DNA of 64,000 nt from Candidatus Bathyarchaeia archaeon (GCA_035283685.1 DATETJ010000002.1:124001-188000), one strand, 5' to 3'. Positions 16,907-26,120 are shown, counted from the stretch's first letter. Notes: generated by a model from the sequence alone, not told the origin. A program made the numbers and translations.

Positions 16907-17971
16907 TTAAACAGTTAGCTCGTAGGACGCTTTGGTCAACCGTTCAGCTCCTTCTTTCTTGACCAGTACAGTATCTTCGACTCGGACGCCTCCGTAGCCA
17001 ACTATGTATATGCCCGGCTCATCTGTCACAACGTTACCCGCCTTCAGGATGTCTTTGCTTGCTGAGTTCAATGTGGGCGGCTCATGCACAGCTAAGCCGA
17101 CGCCGTGACCAAGACCGTGCACAAAATTATCGCTAAAACCGTGTTTCTTGATGTGCGCTCTGGCGATAGCGTCAACTTGTTTTGCTTTGACCCCTTCTTG
17201 GATTTTTTGGAAGGCTTTTTCTTGCGCTTCTTTGACTATTTCGTAGATTTTTGCTTGCTTGGGCGTGGGCTTTCCAATCAGAAAGGTGCGTGTCAAATCA
17301 GCGGCATAGTTTTGGCAGCGAGCGCCCACGTCAAACTGGATTAGTTCGCCTTTCTTGATCTTCTTACTTGTGCATCCGCCATGTGAAAACGCTGATCTTG
17401 GGCCTGAAGCTACTATGGTGTCGAAGGCTGCGCCCTGTGAACCCTGTTTGCGCATGACGTATTCCACTTCAGCTGCAACTTCGTACTCTCGTATTTCATG
17501 CTTGATGACTTCGCGCGCTGTTTTCGCGGCAACATCGGTTAACTGTGCTGCTTTTCTGATGCAGGCTATCTCAGATTGGTTTTTCACCTTGCGCATATCC
17601 CAAATTAGTTGACTGGCGCTGGCAAGCTTTCCGCTTCTGAGCGTCTTCTTGAGTTTATTGTAGGCTGAAACTTCGAGTGAATCGAAGCCTACGCTTTTCA
17701 ACTTGAGTTTCTTGGCTTTGTCGGCAAGCCTTTTGTCGGCGTCTTCTCCTCGTTGAAGAAGTTCGATTGTGCAGTTCTTAGCTGTGGCTTTGGCTGCCTC
17801 GTAGTTGACACTGTAGACGTAGAGCAGGCCTTCGCTTTCTTTGGGCACAAGCAGACGATACGCGCCGTAAAAACCTGTGAAATACAGTATGCTGGTTTCA
17901 TCAGAGACCAAGTATCCTTCTAACTTGCTGTTCTCTAAGGATCTTTGCAGAAGCTGAACCCGATTCGCCAC
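16907..17971 (-). CDS. Xaa-Pro aminopeptidase (M24B metallopeptidase)
   Basis: The 354-residue protein has a creatinase-like N-terminal domain and an M24 pita-bread domain. The metal ligands are visible in order: Asp in FDVGARC, Asp in AADLTRTF, His in VHGLGHGVGL, Glu in DEPGIYI and Glu in RVEDTVLV. The HEPP motif after the GHGVG supports a prolidase/aminopeptidase P-type enzyme that removes residues before proline. The second-last ligand motif reads TDEPGIY where TVEPGIY is common. It is cytoplasmic (no signal). It lies just downstream of, and convergent with, the CAT tRNA. Confidence 0.92.
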   Translation of the reverse strand: MANRVQLLQRSLENSKLEGYLVSDETSILYFTGFYGAYRLLVPKESEGLLYVYSVNYEAAKATAKNCTIELLQRGEDADKRLADKAKKLKLKSVGFDSLEVSAYNKLKKTLRSGKLASASQLIWDMRKVKNQSEIACIRKAAQLTDVAAKTAREVIKHEIREYEVAAEVEYVMRKQGSQGAAFDTIVASGPRSAFSHGGCTSKKIKKGELIQFDVGARCQNYAADLTRTFLIGKPTPKQAKIYEIVKEAQEKAFQKIQEGVKAKQVDAIARAHIKKHGFSDNFVHGLGHGVGLAVHEPPTLNSASKDILKAGNVVTDEPGIYIVGYGGVRVEDTVLVKKEGAERLTKASYELTV

Positions 17972-18047
17972 GACGATTTCATCTCACTTTAGTGACGATT
18001 TAGAAGCTATCGAACTATAACTTTTGCCATATCCCTGAAGATGCGTT

Positions 18048-18653
18048 TCAGCTCTTAGGCTCTATGTTTTCAAACATTCTAGGCGCCACTTTTCTGACTT
18101 CTTGCAGCATTTTTTGTGCGAGCACTCTGATTTCCCATTGAGCCGATGCAGCCAATCGAAGCTTGAAAAAGTGGATTAGCTCTCGAGCATTCATGGACAG
18201 AGTCATGTTTGTTTTCAAAGCGTTGGGTAGGACATAGCGGGCATCTTCTAGTTTCGCGCCTAACCTGCCTAGCTCATCGAAGGCTTTGAAGGCAGTGTTC
18301 ACGCATTCTTTGAAAATTGTCAGGCTTTGGGGATTCTCATGAATTAATGGAGGAACTACGATGTCTGAGCGTGTCATTGCCACTGTTCTATGACTTTGCT
18401 GGGAATATGACGCCATTCGGTGTCTGACCAGTTGATGACTACACACTCGAGATATGCCCGAAATCGAAAAGGTGAAAGAGGCATGCTCCAATACGGAGAA
18501 GTGCTCCAGTTTACGTGCACTCCTAATCAGTCTGGCCACGTCTTCGCTGGACAGCTCCAGTTCGCTTGCAGGCTGTTTGGTTCGACATGCTCTCATTGCC
18601 TTGGCGCACACTAGTTCAGGCTTACCAGTGTAAGTTAGTAGTTTGACTTGCAT
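18048..18653 (-). CDS. thyX: FAD-dependent thymidylate synthase
   Basis: The 201-residue protein has the ThyX signature RHRMASYSQQSHR (RHRX7S type, about residues 77-89), the HFSVLEHASFTF segment and the C-terminal NARELIHFFKLRLAASAQWEIR with substrate-binding residues. It methylates dUMP to dTMP using methylene-tetrahydrofolate (or pterin) and FADH2, replacing ThyA. GGAGGGTAACCT precedes the ATG. The upstream gene on the same strand is the MoaD-like carrier, but the spacing suggests separate transcription. Confidence 0.95.
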   Translation of the reverse strand: MQVKLLTYTGKPELVCAKAMRACRTKQPASELELSSEDVARLIRSARKLEHFSVLEHASFTFSISGISRVCSHQLVRHRMASYSQQSHRTVAMTRSDIVVPPLIHENPQSLTIFKECVNTAFKAFDELGRLGAKLEDARYVLPNALKTNMTLSMNARELIHFFKLRLAASAQWEIRVLAQKMLQEVRKVAPRMFENIEPKS

Positions 18654-18739
18654 AGGTTACCCTCCATACGGAGTAGGAATGCTCTTGCTTCTCATAACTG
18701 CTTGCTTATGTTGGTTTCTGCCTGTCAGGAGTTAAGCCC

Positions 18740-19027
18740 TTAGCCACCACTCATGAGCGACATTAGAATAACGTTGTCGCCATCGCTCAGTTGTGTGTTC
18801 ACTCCATGCAGTTGTCCCATCAGGATGCCGTTAACGGTTATTACGAAGCCCATTTTCACGTCTTTGAGTCCGGGTTCGAACACTTCTTTCCGGAAAGGTT
18901 TGCCATATAACCTGGCGATTTTGTTCAAAACTTCCGACAGCGAGGCTCCTTCCTCAAGCTCGAATTCGTCTTCGCTTCGTTTTATGAGGTTTTTTATGAA
19001 CCCTAAGTACTGTACTTTCACCTTCAC
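18740..19027 (-). CDS. MoaD/ThiS-family sulfur-carrier (ubiquitin-like) protein
   Basis: The 95-residue beta-grasp protein starts MKVKVQYLGFIKNLI, has VTVNGILMGQL, and ends NVILMSLMSGG with the C-terminal Gly-Gly that is adenylated and thiocarboxylated. MoaD-type carriers donate sulfur for molybdopterin/tungstopterin synthesis; some archaeal ones (SAMPs) are also conjugated to proteins. It is divergent from the aldehyde ferredoxin oxidoreductase gene 120 bases away, which needs a tungstopterin cofactor, so a role in that cofactor is likely (inference). Confidence 0.85.
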   Translation of the reverse strand: MKVKVQYLGFIKNLIKRSEDEFELEEGASLSEVLNKIARLYGKPFRKEVFEPGLKDVKMGFVITVNGILMGQLHGVNTQLSDGDNVILMSLMSGG

Positions 19028-19072
19028 GTTGAGGACCTCGCGTTCCTGTTAGTATTTGTTACTCATAGAAAA

Positions 19073-19080
19073 CTTAAATA
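19073..19080 (+). promoter_or_regulatory. TATA box for the AOR operon
   Basis: CTTAAATA at 19073-19080 matches the archaeal TATA consensus; transcription would start near 19105, giving a leader of about 40 nt that carries the Shine-Dalgarno-like GGGAG before the ATG at 19148. It lies in the short divergent region shared with the MoaD-like gene. Confidence 0.5.
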
Positions 19081-19147
19081 TTCCCAATGGGTAATGTGAT
19101 TCTTCTTTCACAATGATGGGAAAGAGTTTAGAAAGGGAGCTATTAAG

Positions 19148-21013
19148 ATGTTAGGTTACGCTGGACGGATTCTGCATGTTGATTTAACAAGCGGCAAAAT
19201 GTGGACTGAGCCTCTCAAGGAGGAGTTAGCCAAGAAATACATTGGCGGTATAGGCTTAGGGATGCGCCTTTTCCTTGATCTTTCGAAGCCAGGCGTAGAC
19301 CCGTTTAGCCCAGAAAACCCCCTTTTGCTTGCCACCGCACCGCTATCGGGGTCAATGGTTCCAACAGGTGGAAACGGACATGCATTCGTGTCGAAGTCTC
19401 CACAAACCTTCGGGGTTGGCGAGGCTAAAGCCCACGGACATTTCGGCACAGAGCTTAAGCGAGCAGGATACGACGCTGTGATTTTCTACGGAAAGGCTGA
19501 GAAACCAGTTTATCTTTGGATAGACGACGATTCAGTGCAGCTGATGGATGCCAAATATCTGTGGGGTAAATCACCTCAGGAAACCGAGGATGCAATAAAG
19601 AAAGAACTGAAAGACTTCTACATCCGCGTGGCATCGATTGGCGTTGCCGGCGAAAAACTAGTTAGAATCGCCTGCGTCATAAACGAGAAAAGTCGAGCTT
19701 GTGGAAGGACAGGCTTAGGAGCAGTAATGGGTTCAAAGAACCTCAAGGCCATAGCGGTTAGAGGCTCAAAGGACATAACAGTGGCAAATAAAGAGCGCTT
19801 GCTTGAGCTTGTGAAGCTTCAGCATGAACGAATGAAAGGGCCAGCAGCTCGAAAATATCGAACGCTTGGAACACCTGAGAACGTTCTTGTGTTGAATGCA
19901 TTGGGCGCTATGCCTACTAATAACTTCACTAGTGCAGTCTTTTCAGGAGCTGACAAAATCAGCGGAGAATATCTTAACGAGCGTTTCGTAGCGAAAATAA
20001 TCGGCTGTTCCTCCTGCGCTATGCGATGCGAACACATAGCCGTGGTTCCAGAGGGCCCGTACAAGGGAACGACGACCCGTATTGAATATGAGCCTTTGTG
20101 GGCTATGGGACCGAACTGCGGCGTCGGCAACCTAGACGCCATTCTGAAAGGAATGGACCTGAGTAATTATTATGGAGTAGACGCCATTTCTATCGGCCTC
20201 GTTATAAGCTTCGCCATGGACCTCTACAAAAACGGACTTCTCAGCAAGGAAACTGCCGGATTAGAACTGAATTTCGGCAACCCAGAAGCCATGATCGAGA
20301 TGATAAAACGCGTAAGCCTACGCGAAGGCTTCGGCGATGTCCTAGCTGAAGGCGTGAAACTTGCTGCCGATAAAGTCGGCAAAGACGCTTACAAATACGC
20401 TGTTCACATAAAAGGCGTTGAAATGACTGGGTACGACATCAGAGGACTTAAAACTGCAGCTTTAGGCTATGCCGTGTGTTTCCGAGGCGCGGATCACAAC
20501 CGACACGGCGCTTACGGACCTGACGTAGCTGGCAAAGTGAACCGCTTCAAGGCTGAGAAGGGCAGGGGCAAACTGGTAAAGGAAACCGAAGACTTGTACG
20601 CAGTAATCGATTCCATCATGGTATGCAAATTCTCAAGAGGCACATACGTGAAGGGATACGAAGATTTGGCCGCCCTCTACAACGCTGTCACGGGCATCGA
20701 GATGCGTCCTGAGGAACTGCAGAAGGCTGGAGAACGCATCAACATCTTAGGTAGACTTATCAATATAAGGGAAGGTTTAACCCGAAAAGACGACACGCTG
20801 CCATGGAAAGTCATGCATGTACCCATACCAGATGAAGGCCCATCCAAGGGAAGCTTCGTCAGCCAGGAGGATCTCGATCTGCTGTTGGACGATTACTACG
20901 AGGTTCGCGGATGGAACAAAGAAGGCGTACCCACGCTTGAGAAACTAAACGAGTTGGGTATGGAAGACCTTGCCTACATCGTTAAAGACAAGCTTGAACC
21001 GCATAGAAAATGA
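19148..21013 (+). CDS. aor: Aldehyde ferredoxin oxidoreductase (tungsten enzyme)
   Basis: This 621-residue protein fits the AOR family across its length (about 600-620). The N-terminal domain shows GYAGRILHVDLTSG and GGIGLGMRL, and a pterin-binding KAHGHFGTELKRAGYD. The [4Fe-4S] ligands are Cys287, Cys290 and Cys294 in GCSSCAMRC plus Cys493 in MVCKFS. The domain 2/3 GLKTAALGYAVCFRGADHNRHG segment is also present. It oxidises aldehydes to acids with ferredoxin as acceptor, or the reverse in acid reduction; the substrate cannot be read. The stop overlaps an ATG that could start the downstream ferredoxin, so they form one operon. Confidence 0.95.
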   Translation: MLGYAGRILHVDLTSGKMWTEPLKEELAKKYIGGIGLGMRLFLDLSKPGVDPFSPENPLLLATAPLSGSMVPTGGNGHAFVSKSPQTFGVGEAKAHGHFGTELKRAGYDAVIFYGKAEKPVYLWIDDDSVQLMDAKYLWGKSPQETEDAIKKELKDFYIRVASIGVAGEKLVRIACVINEKSRACGRTGLGAVMGSKNLKAIAVRGSKDITVANKERLLELVKLQHERMKGPAARKYRTLGTPENVLVLNALGAMPTNNFTSAVFSGADKISGEYLNERFVAKIIGCSSCAMRCEHIAVVPEGPYKGTTTRIEYEPLWAMGPNCGVGNLDAILKGMDLSNYYGVDAISIGLVISFAMDLYKNGLLSKETAGLELNFGNPEAMIEMIKRVSLREGFGDVLAEGVKLAADKVGKDAYKYAVHIKGVEMTGYDIRGLKTAALGYAVCFRGADHNRHGAYGPDVAGKVNRFKAEKGRGKLVKETEDLYAVIDSIMVCKFSRGTYVKGYEDLAALYNAVTGIEMRPEELQKAGERINILGRLINIREGLTRKDDTLPWKVMHVPIPDEGPSKGSFVSQEDLDLLLDDYYEVRGWNKEGVPTLEKLNELGMEDLAYIVKDKLEPHRK

Positions 21014-21048
21014 AACCAAAAAATGGAGGAACAAAAGGAGGAATACTG

Positions 21049-21567
21049 ATGGCAGCGGTCCCAAAAGCCGAAGCAGCAAAATGGAAACTAGTGTCATGCG
21101 ACCCCGAGAAATGCACAGGATGCGCAATCTGCGAGTACATATGCTCATTGGAAAAGGAAAACGCATTCAGCGCTCAGAAATCCAGAATCCGAACAATGCG
21201 TCTGCACCCATTGATTAACATCTCAATTGCCTGTCGACTTTGTAGTCCAGCTCCATGCGTAACTGCGTGCCCAAGAGATGCTTTAAAGCAGTCTGAGCAG
21301 ACAGGCACAATAATGATTGACGATGAGAAGTGCGATGGCTGCAGTTGGTGCATCGAAGCCTGCGACTACGGTGCCATAACTCTGCACCCAGAGAAAAAGG
21401 TTGTGCGCATCTGCGACACCTGCGAAGGCGATCCTGAATGCGTCAAATGGTGCCCTGAAGAAGCTCTGGACTTCGTCACTAGAGACATTATGGCTCAAAA
21501 GGCACGGCTGGCTGTTTCAAAGAAGCTCTTTAAGGAAGCCATGGAAGCCCAAGGCATCAAACCTTAA
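21049..21567 (+). CDS. HycB/CooF-like 4Fe-4S ferredoxin, AOR electron partner
   Basis: The 172-residue protein carries four cysteine clusters: CTGCAICEYIC, CRLCSPAPCVTACP, CDGCSWCIEACDYG and CDTCEGDPECVKWCP. This is the polyferredoxin pattern of HycB-type subunits. Directly downstream of AOR it most likely carries electrons to or from it (inference from context). I place the start at the ATG at 21049, preceded by AGGAGG at ideal spacing. An earlier ATG at 21010 overlapping the AOR stop would add 13 low-complexity residues. Confidence 0.88.
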   Translation: MAAVPKAEAAKWKLVSCDPEKCTGCAICEYICSLEKENAFSAQKSRIRTMRLHPLINISIACRLCSPAPCVTACPRDALKQSEQTGTIMIDDEKCDGCSWCIEACDYGAITLHPEKKVVRICDTCEGDPECVKWCPEEALDFVTRDIMAQKARLAVSKKLFKEAMEAQGIKP

Positions 21568-21597
21568 GCTTCCCCTTTTCAGGTCAGACCTTCGCCT

Positions 21598-22722
21598 TTA
21601 AGCAGCGGCTCTCTTGCTTGGACCTTGATCTTTCACGATTTTCTCTAGGTTTTTAATATGCTTCTCGTGATTATATTGCCATTTCTTTTTCTCGAAATGT
21701 TCGTATGAGATGGTTTGGCGCAGGGACTTTGAAGGATCGAGGATTATGTAGCTGTAGTTCTCTAGCATTCCCGCGCGGATGAAACCTGACAAGTCGCTAA
21801 CGAATCTCCTGAATTCGCTTCTTGGCAGGTACAAATGGGCAAGTAACGCATTTTGACCTAAGACCTTGCCTAACCCTCGGGCAAATGGTTTATCTAAAAG
21901 GGACGATGAAAACTTGGCGAAATTTTCATAATTGCTGAACTCCAATAGGAACACGAAATTGTCTGATGAGGGTTTGTCAAAGTACGAGAAGGCAATCTCA
22001 AAGCTCTCGATCAGACCTTGTTCTTTAATGTGTCTAAGATAATGATATGCCGCGAGTTGCTGAGATATTCCAATCCTCTTAGCTAGTTCGGTCATTCTGA
22101 TAAGTGGATTCTTTTCGAGTTCCTTCAAAATTAAAATGTCCGTTTTGTCCCCCTTTATGGGAAATTCTTCGGGATCTAGTAGTGTGGGTGGCAGTTTAAC
22201 TCCTTGCTTAGGGATTTCCTTGGTCCAGTCATCCCATTTGAAGTTCCAGATTTTTGAAGCCTTGTCAAACCATTTGCTTGTCAGATGCACATAATGGAAA
22301 CAGGTTGACCAGACAAGCCTAGATTGGCTAGCAACTCCAATATCCTGTAAATGCCGAACAAACGCTTCGAAGTCGCCAGTTTGGTTGCTTGGAATAGTAT
22401 AGATTGCAAAGCATCCTTCGTTCATACCGTAGCAGCGGTTTATGGAGAGCCAGAAGTCGTTCGTCTTCAGCGAGTCGAAGAGCATGTTCTCGTATCCAGG
22501 GTTTGCTTGGGCGAAGACAACTGCCTTTTTAAGTCCGAGGTTTGCGTGATAAATGTTCAAGTAAAAACGTAAGGAAAATCGGGAAGTCATACGTCGCACT
22601 CTTTTTCGCAACGTCTCAGCGGGCATGCCAAGTTTTCGGGCTACTTCTGTAATGTTTCTGGGACCTTCCACTTCCAAGGCTTCTATTGTTCTCAAATCTC
22701 TGAACTCTAACTTTTTCGGCAT
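21598..22722 (-). CDS. Two-domain winged-helix transcriptional regulator (Lrp-like HTHs)
   Basis: The 374-residue protein has two helix-turn-helix units. One is at the N terminus (ITEVARKLGMPAETLRKRVRRM, about residues 23-45) and one is in the middle (MTELAKRIGISQQLAAYHYLRHIKEQGLI, about 215-245). Each is followed by an alpha/beta region of unknown ligand specificity. The C terminus is basic and charged. It runs convergently to the AOR-ferredoxin operon and may control it or sense redox or aldehyde state, but that is context only. I know similar double-HTH proteins in Bathyarchaeia-type genomes without assigned function. Confidence 0.7.
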   Translation of the reverse strand: MPKKLEFRDLRTIEALEVEGPRNITEVARKLGMPAETLRKRVRRMTSRFSLRFYLNIYHANLGLKKAVVFAQANPGYENMLFDSLKTNDFWLSINRCYGMNEGCFAIYTIPSNQTGDFEAFVRHLQDIGVASQSRLVWSTCFHYVHLTSKWFDKASKIWNFKWDDWTKEIPKQGVKLPPTLLDPEEFPIKGDKTDILILKELEKNPLIRMTELAKRIGISQQLAAYHYLRHIKEQGLIESFEIAFSYFDKPSSDNFVFLLEFSNYENFAKFSSSLLDKPFARGLGKVLGQNALLAHLYLPRSEFRRFVSDLSGFIRAGMLENYSYIILDPSKSLRQTISYEHFEKKKWQYNHEKHIKNLEKIVKDQGPSKRAAA

Positions 22723-22792
22723 AGGCTATTTCCCGCCTCTTTTTATGTTATCCAGTTATATGAAGTTATCATTTACCACTATTTAAGTTGGC

Positions 22793-22978
22793 TCAATGTG
22801 GAATGTTCCCTTCGTCGTCGATTGGATCTCCCGTGGGCTGCACAGGCGGATCATCATATCCAGTGAGGATGTTTGAGGAACCGTAAAGCTGCCGGACAGA
22901 CAGGTTGAAGGTCGTGATTGTTGGCATGGCAAAGGCAAACAGGGCAAGAGCGAGCAAGATGACTACTTTCACCTTCAA
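22793..22978 (-). CDS. Small secreted or membrane-anchored peptide
   Basis: The start is placed at a TTG at 22978 because GGAGGTGA lies six bases upstream. The 61-residue product opens LKVKVVILLALALFAFAMP, a signal peptide or single membrane anchor. It continues with a short polar region (SVRQLYGSSNILTGYDDPP) ending in acidic residues. I recognise no family. The strong ribosome site and signal sequence argue for a real gene. It lies upstream of the HTH regulator on the same strand. Confidence 0.5.
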   Translation of the reverse strand: MKVKVVILLALALFAFAMPTITTFNLSVRQLYGSSNILTGYDDPPVQPTGDPIDDEGNIPH

Positions 22979-23234
22979 TGTTTTCACCTCCTTTATTTTT
23001 CGTCGCATAACGGCCATTTTCGTATGAGATTACTACAGAAGGGTGCATCTGGAAAATAGCATCTATGCCCGATTCAGAATCAGAATACTGATTCAAAAAC
23101 AGCTGAAAGCCGCAAGGCTAGGGGCTAAGCAAGCTCATTCGACAAGGATTACTTCGCGATGTTATTCTTAGGCAAAGTTCGTACCTAAGTTGCAGCGCGC
23201 GATTGTGTATCAAAAACTGTTATTCTGTAAGAGT

Positions 23235-24029
23235 CTACGAGGCGTCGGTAGCTTGCACGGCTTGAGTCTTGGTTGGCTCTGGTTTTGTCTCACTTCGCTG
23301 TTCAGGCGCCGTTTCTTTTGGAGCAGGCTTCTCTACTGCGGGCACTTTCTTTGTGAAGTTTTCGGTGAACTTGATTGTCTCCTTTTCTGCGAAGAATTTC
23401 TGTATATCTATAGCTATGCCTCTTTTGGCCGCTTGCAAGCCTTCAATATAAAAGGCTTCTTCAGGCACCTCGATTTCGACCGCCGCCTTCTTTATTTTGA
23501 CGTCGAATTTTGCGGTGTCAACTGACGGTATTCGACGGTGAATCAACGCGTTGATTTTCTCTTCATTCGTCTCAAGTTTCTTCTGAACAGTGACTTCGTA
23601 CACAAGGGTTTTGCCTGCTAACGGTGGGTTAAAGTCAAGCTGGACTCTTCCAGCGCCAATAGTTCTGACAATGGCCAGTTTGCCTTCGAATTCTACCCGC
23701 ATGCCGAGCTGTGGTGTTATGCCTTTTGCAATCAACCGTTTCAATGGAATTAGCCGCACCTTGTCTGGATCACGGCTTCCAAACGCTTTTTCAGACGGAA
23801 TCTCTACAGGCATGGCTTTATTCAGTTCAAGTGTGAGTATATTCTCGTCCAAGGCCTTAAGAACCCAGCCTTCGCCTACGACTACAAGGTTGGGCTCATA
23901 GATTTCGCCTTCCTTGTATAACTTCTCAGATTTCGCTACATCTTCCCTTGTGGTGTCGAATACTTCGCCTGTTTCCTTAACTTTGGCTGTGTAATCGATG
24001 AGTACGAAGTCTCCTTTTTCATAGGGCAT
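23235..24029 (-). CDS. FKBP-type peptidyl-prolyl isomerase with C-terminal extension
   Basis: The 264-residue protein begins KGDFVLIDYTAKVKETGEVFDTT, the archaeal FKBP/SlyD core. It has an IF-domain insert (AMPVEIPSEKAFGSRDP) and closes the core with VQLDFNPPLAGKTLVYEV (to about residue 150). An extra alpha/beta domain (155-220) and a charged, Pro/Thr/Glu-rich tail follow. It would assist protein folding in the cytoplasm. This long archaeal form with the trailing domain is common; the tail is probably disordered. Confidence 0.9.
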   Translation of the reverse strand: MPYEKGDFVLIDYTAKVKETGEVFDTTREDVAKSEKLYKEGEIYEPNLVVVGEGWVLKALDENILTLELNKAMPVEIPSEKAFGSRDPDKVRLIPLKRLIAKGITPQLGMRVEFEGKLAIVRTIGAGRVQLDFNPPLAGKTLVYEVTVQKKLETNEEKINALIHRRIPSVDTAKFDVKIKKAAVEIEVPEEAFYIEGLQAAKRGIAIDIQKFFAEKETIKFTENFTKKVPAVEKPAPKETAPEQRSETKPEPTKTQAVQATDAS

Positions 24030-24092
24030 TTAACGTCATCTCGCGATTCCCTATACATTATCACATCCACTTTTAAACTTTAAACACGGGAG

Positions 24093-24752
24093 TCAAACCT
24101 CATCAAGTTTGACTTCAATTTTGTCTTTCAGCGCGGCTACGGCGCAACTTCCATGTCTGACAGGTCCGGGATTGACTATGATGGTGTCGCCTATGCGGTC
24201 TATGCTCTTTGCTTCATGAATATGCCCGCAAAACACGATGCTAGGTTTTCTTTCCTCAATAAATGCTCTCAAACTGACGCTGCCTGCGTGAACCTTGGAG
24301 AACGCCAAATCAGCGGCAGTGTTTTTTGGGGGCGCGTGTGAGATAATCACAAGCCATCGATTCGCCGAGCAACGGTCTGCACCCTGTTCCAAAGTGTTCA
24401 TGATTTGGGCTTCAGACAATTCAAACCAAGAGTAAAACGGGCTGGCAGGTGCTCCTCCGAGGCCTATGAAGGAAACGTGGTTCAGCTTTTGACACTTTCC
24501 GTGAATGTTTGTGGCGCCGTTGATCTGCGCTTCAGCAAGTTGAGATGGATCGCAATTTCCGGGCACGTAGAAGACTGGCAGTTCTAGCGCTATCAGGGGC
24601 GCTAGTGTTTTCTCTGCATCTTTTACAGAGCCAAAATGAGTTATGTCTCCGCAGATGGCTAGTGCATCTACCTCAGCTTGCTTGGCTTTTGCAGCTGCTC
24701 TGTGCGCTGCCTCTGTGCTTCCGTGAAAGTCGGAAGTGACCATTAGCTTCAT
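24093..24752 (-). CDS. Calcineurin-like metallophosphoesterase (YfcE/MJ0936-type)
   Basis: The 219-residue enzyme has the dinuclear metal motifs in order: SDFHGS (DXH, residues 7-12), CGDITHFG (GD), PGNCDPS (GNCD, in place of GNHD), SHAPPKN (H) and GHIHEAKS (GHXH). This pattern fits small archaeal/bacterial phosphodiesterases. The physiological substrate is unknown. It stands alone, divergent from the DUF72 gene. Confidence 0.88.
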   Translation of the reverse strand: MKLMVTSDFHGSTEAAHRAAAKAKQAEVDALAICGDITHFGSVKDAEKTLAPLIALELPVFYVPGNCDPSQLAEAQINGATNIHGKCQKLNHVSFIGLGGAPASPFYSWFELSEAQIMNTLEQGADRCSANRWLVIISHAPPKNTAADLAFSKVHAGSVSLRAFIEERKPSIVFCGHIHEAKSIDRIGDTIIVNPGPVRHGSCAVAALKDKIEVKLDEV

Positions 24753-24842
24753 AGTAATCCAAGCTCTTGATGAGACCAGTAATGAAATAATATTACATGG
24801 TAGCAGTGTCTATATTGTTTGTGAAAAAGAGGCGAAAAAAGC

Positions 24843-26030
24843 ATGGATAATGTGTGGCTCGGTTGTTCAGGTTGGTCTTACAAAGAGTGGGTTGGAGCGT
24901 TCTACCGAGAAGGCGAAAAAAGCATGCTGACGACTTACTCGCGTGTTTTCAAAACAGTCGAAATCGACTCCACCTTTTATCGTTATCCAGCTAAAGGCAT
25001 GGTCTTCGGCTGGCTTAGATATACACCACAAGACTTCATCTTTGCAGCCAAATTGCCTCAATTGATCACTCATGAAAAGAAACTTGATCCGGCGAAAGGC
25101 GTTGAAGAGGACTTGAGCAGGTTTCTCGAGTTAATGGAGCCTTTGCAGTTCAATGGCAAACTTGCCTGCCTCTTGGCCCAGTTGCCTCCGGGATTCAAAT
25201 TCAACCTCAACTTGCTCGAAAGCTTCTTCGCTCTGTTTCCAACTCAATTCAGGTTGGCCGTGGAGTTTCGTCACCCATCTTGGACGGACCCTCAAGCACT
25301 CAGGCTCTTGGAGAAGTACCAAGTGGCTTACACTGCTGTAGACGAGCCTTTGTTGCCACCGGACATGCATGTAACTGCTGACATCGCCTATATTCGATGG
25401 CACGGCAAAGGCGAACAACCTTGGTACAATTACCACTACAAAACCGAAGAACTCAAACCTTGGGTGCCCAAGGTAAAAGCTGCAGCCCAGAAGGCAAAGA
25501 AGGTCTTTGGCTACTTCAACAATCATTACCACGCTTATGCAGTCAAGAACAGCTTGGAGATGGCCGAGATGCTCGAGATAATAACCAAAGAGCAGAAGAC
25601 TGTCAAGGACAAGGTCGGAACCTATCTAGAAACCAAGCTGAAGGCGCCGCCTCCCAAACCTTCCATGGAGTTGACTGCCTTCATGCCCGAGAAAATCGCA
25701 GGTATGAAGCTAAGCGACCTGCTAAAAGTTTTCATGGATGACAACCGAATCAAACGAGCGAGGGAAATAAAGGACGATGAGGTGTCTATTGAACACGCGT
25801 TTGAAGATAGTGTGAAAGCCAAGGTGCGCGAGTATCACATCTCTATTGACGTCCAACAGCGGCTGATCCTGCATGATTGCCCGGACTGGAGCAGGTCTGC
25901 ACCTGTGCGGCAATTCTGTAAGCATGTGGGCAAAATCATGATGATCGTTCATGAGGATATCTCAGTCGGAATTCTGAAAAAGATAGGCGCTGAAAGGGAA
26001 AAATGGGAATTCAAGCCTTATGTAGCCTAG
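24843..26030 (+). CDS. DUF72 (YecE-like) protein with C-terminal zinc-finger-like extension
   Basis: The first ~245 residues are DUF72: WLGCSGWSYKEWVGAFY, TVEIDSTFYRYP, FRLAVEFRHPSW, YIRWHGKG and FGYFNNHYHAYAVKN. DUF72 is a TIM-barrel-like family without firm function. Residues ~280-395 are an added domain with DCPDW and, about 12 residues later, FCKHVGKIMM. This C-X(n)-CXH spacing recalls a SWIM-type zinc finger and suggests nucleic-acid or protein contact (inference). The fusion is longer than the usual 240-280-residue DUF72 protein. Confidence 0.8.
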   Translation: MDNVWLGCSGWSYKEWVGAFYREGEKSMLTTYSRVFKTVEIDSTFYRYPAKGMVFGWLRYTPQDFIFAAKLPQLITHEKKLDPAKGVEEDLSRFLELMEPLQFNGKLACLLAQLPPGFKFNLNLLESFFALFPTQFRLAVEFRHPSWTDPQALRLLEKYQVAYTAVDEPLLPPDMHVTADIAYIRWHGKGEQPWYNYHYKTEELKPWVPKVKAAAQKAKKVFGYFNNHYHAYAVKNSLEMAEMLEIITKEQKTVKDKVGTYLETKLKAPPPKPSMELTAFMPEKIAGMKLSDLLKVFMDDNRIKRAREIKDDEVSIEHAFEDSVKAKVREYHISIDVQQRLILHDCPDWSRSAPVRQFCKHVGKIMMIVHEDISVGILKKIGAEREKWEFKPYVA

Positions 26031-26120
26031 ATTTAGCAGAACACTCTCTCTCATACCATAACAAAGCTTTAGGTCGAGTTCCACGCCTAAATAAAAGTTC
26101 TTACTAGCGGAGAATCGCGC

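Noticed and set aside
18874-18890. GGGTTCGAAC as a tRNA T loop
   Set aside because: It lies within the MoaD-like coding sequence and has no acceptor or anticodon arm around it.
23077-23094. Hairpin GAATCAG-AATA-CTGATTC as a regulatory RNA
   Set aside because: Only 7 bp, in an A/T-rich gap upstream of the small secreted peptide gene, with no promoter or terminator context; too weak to list.
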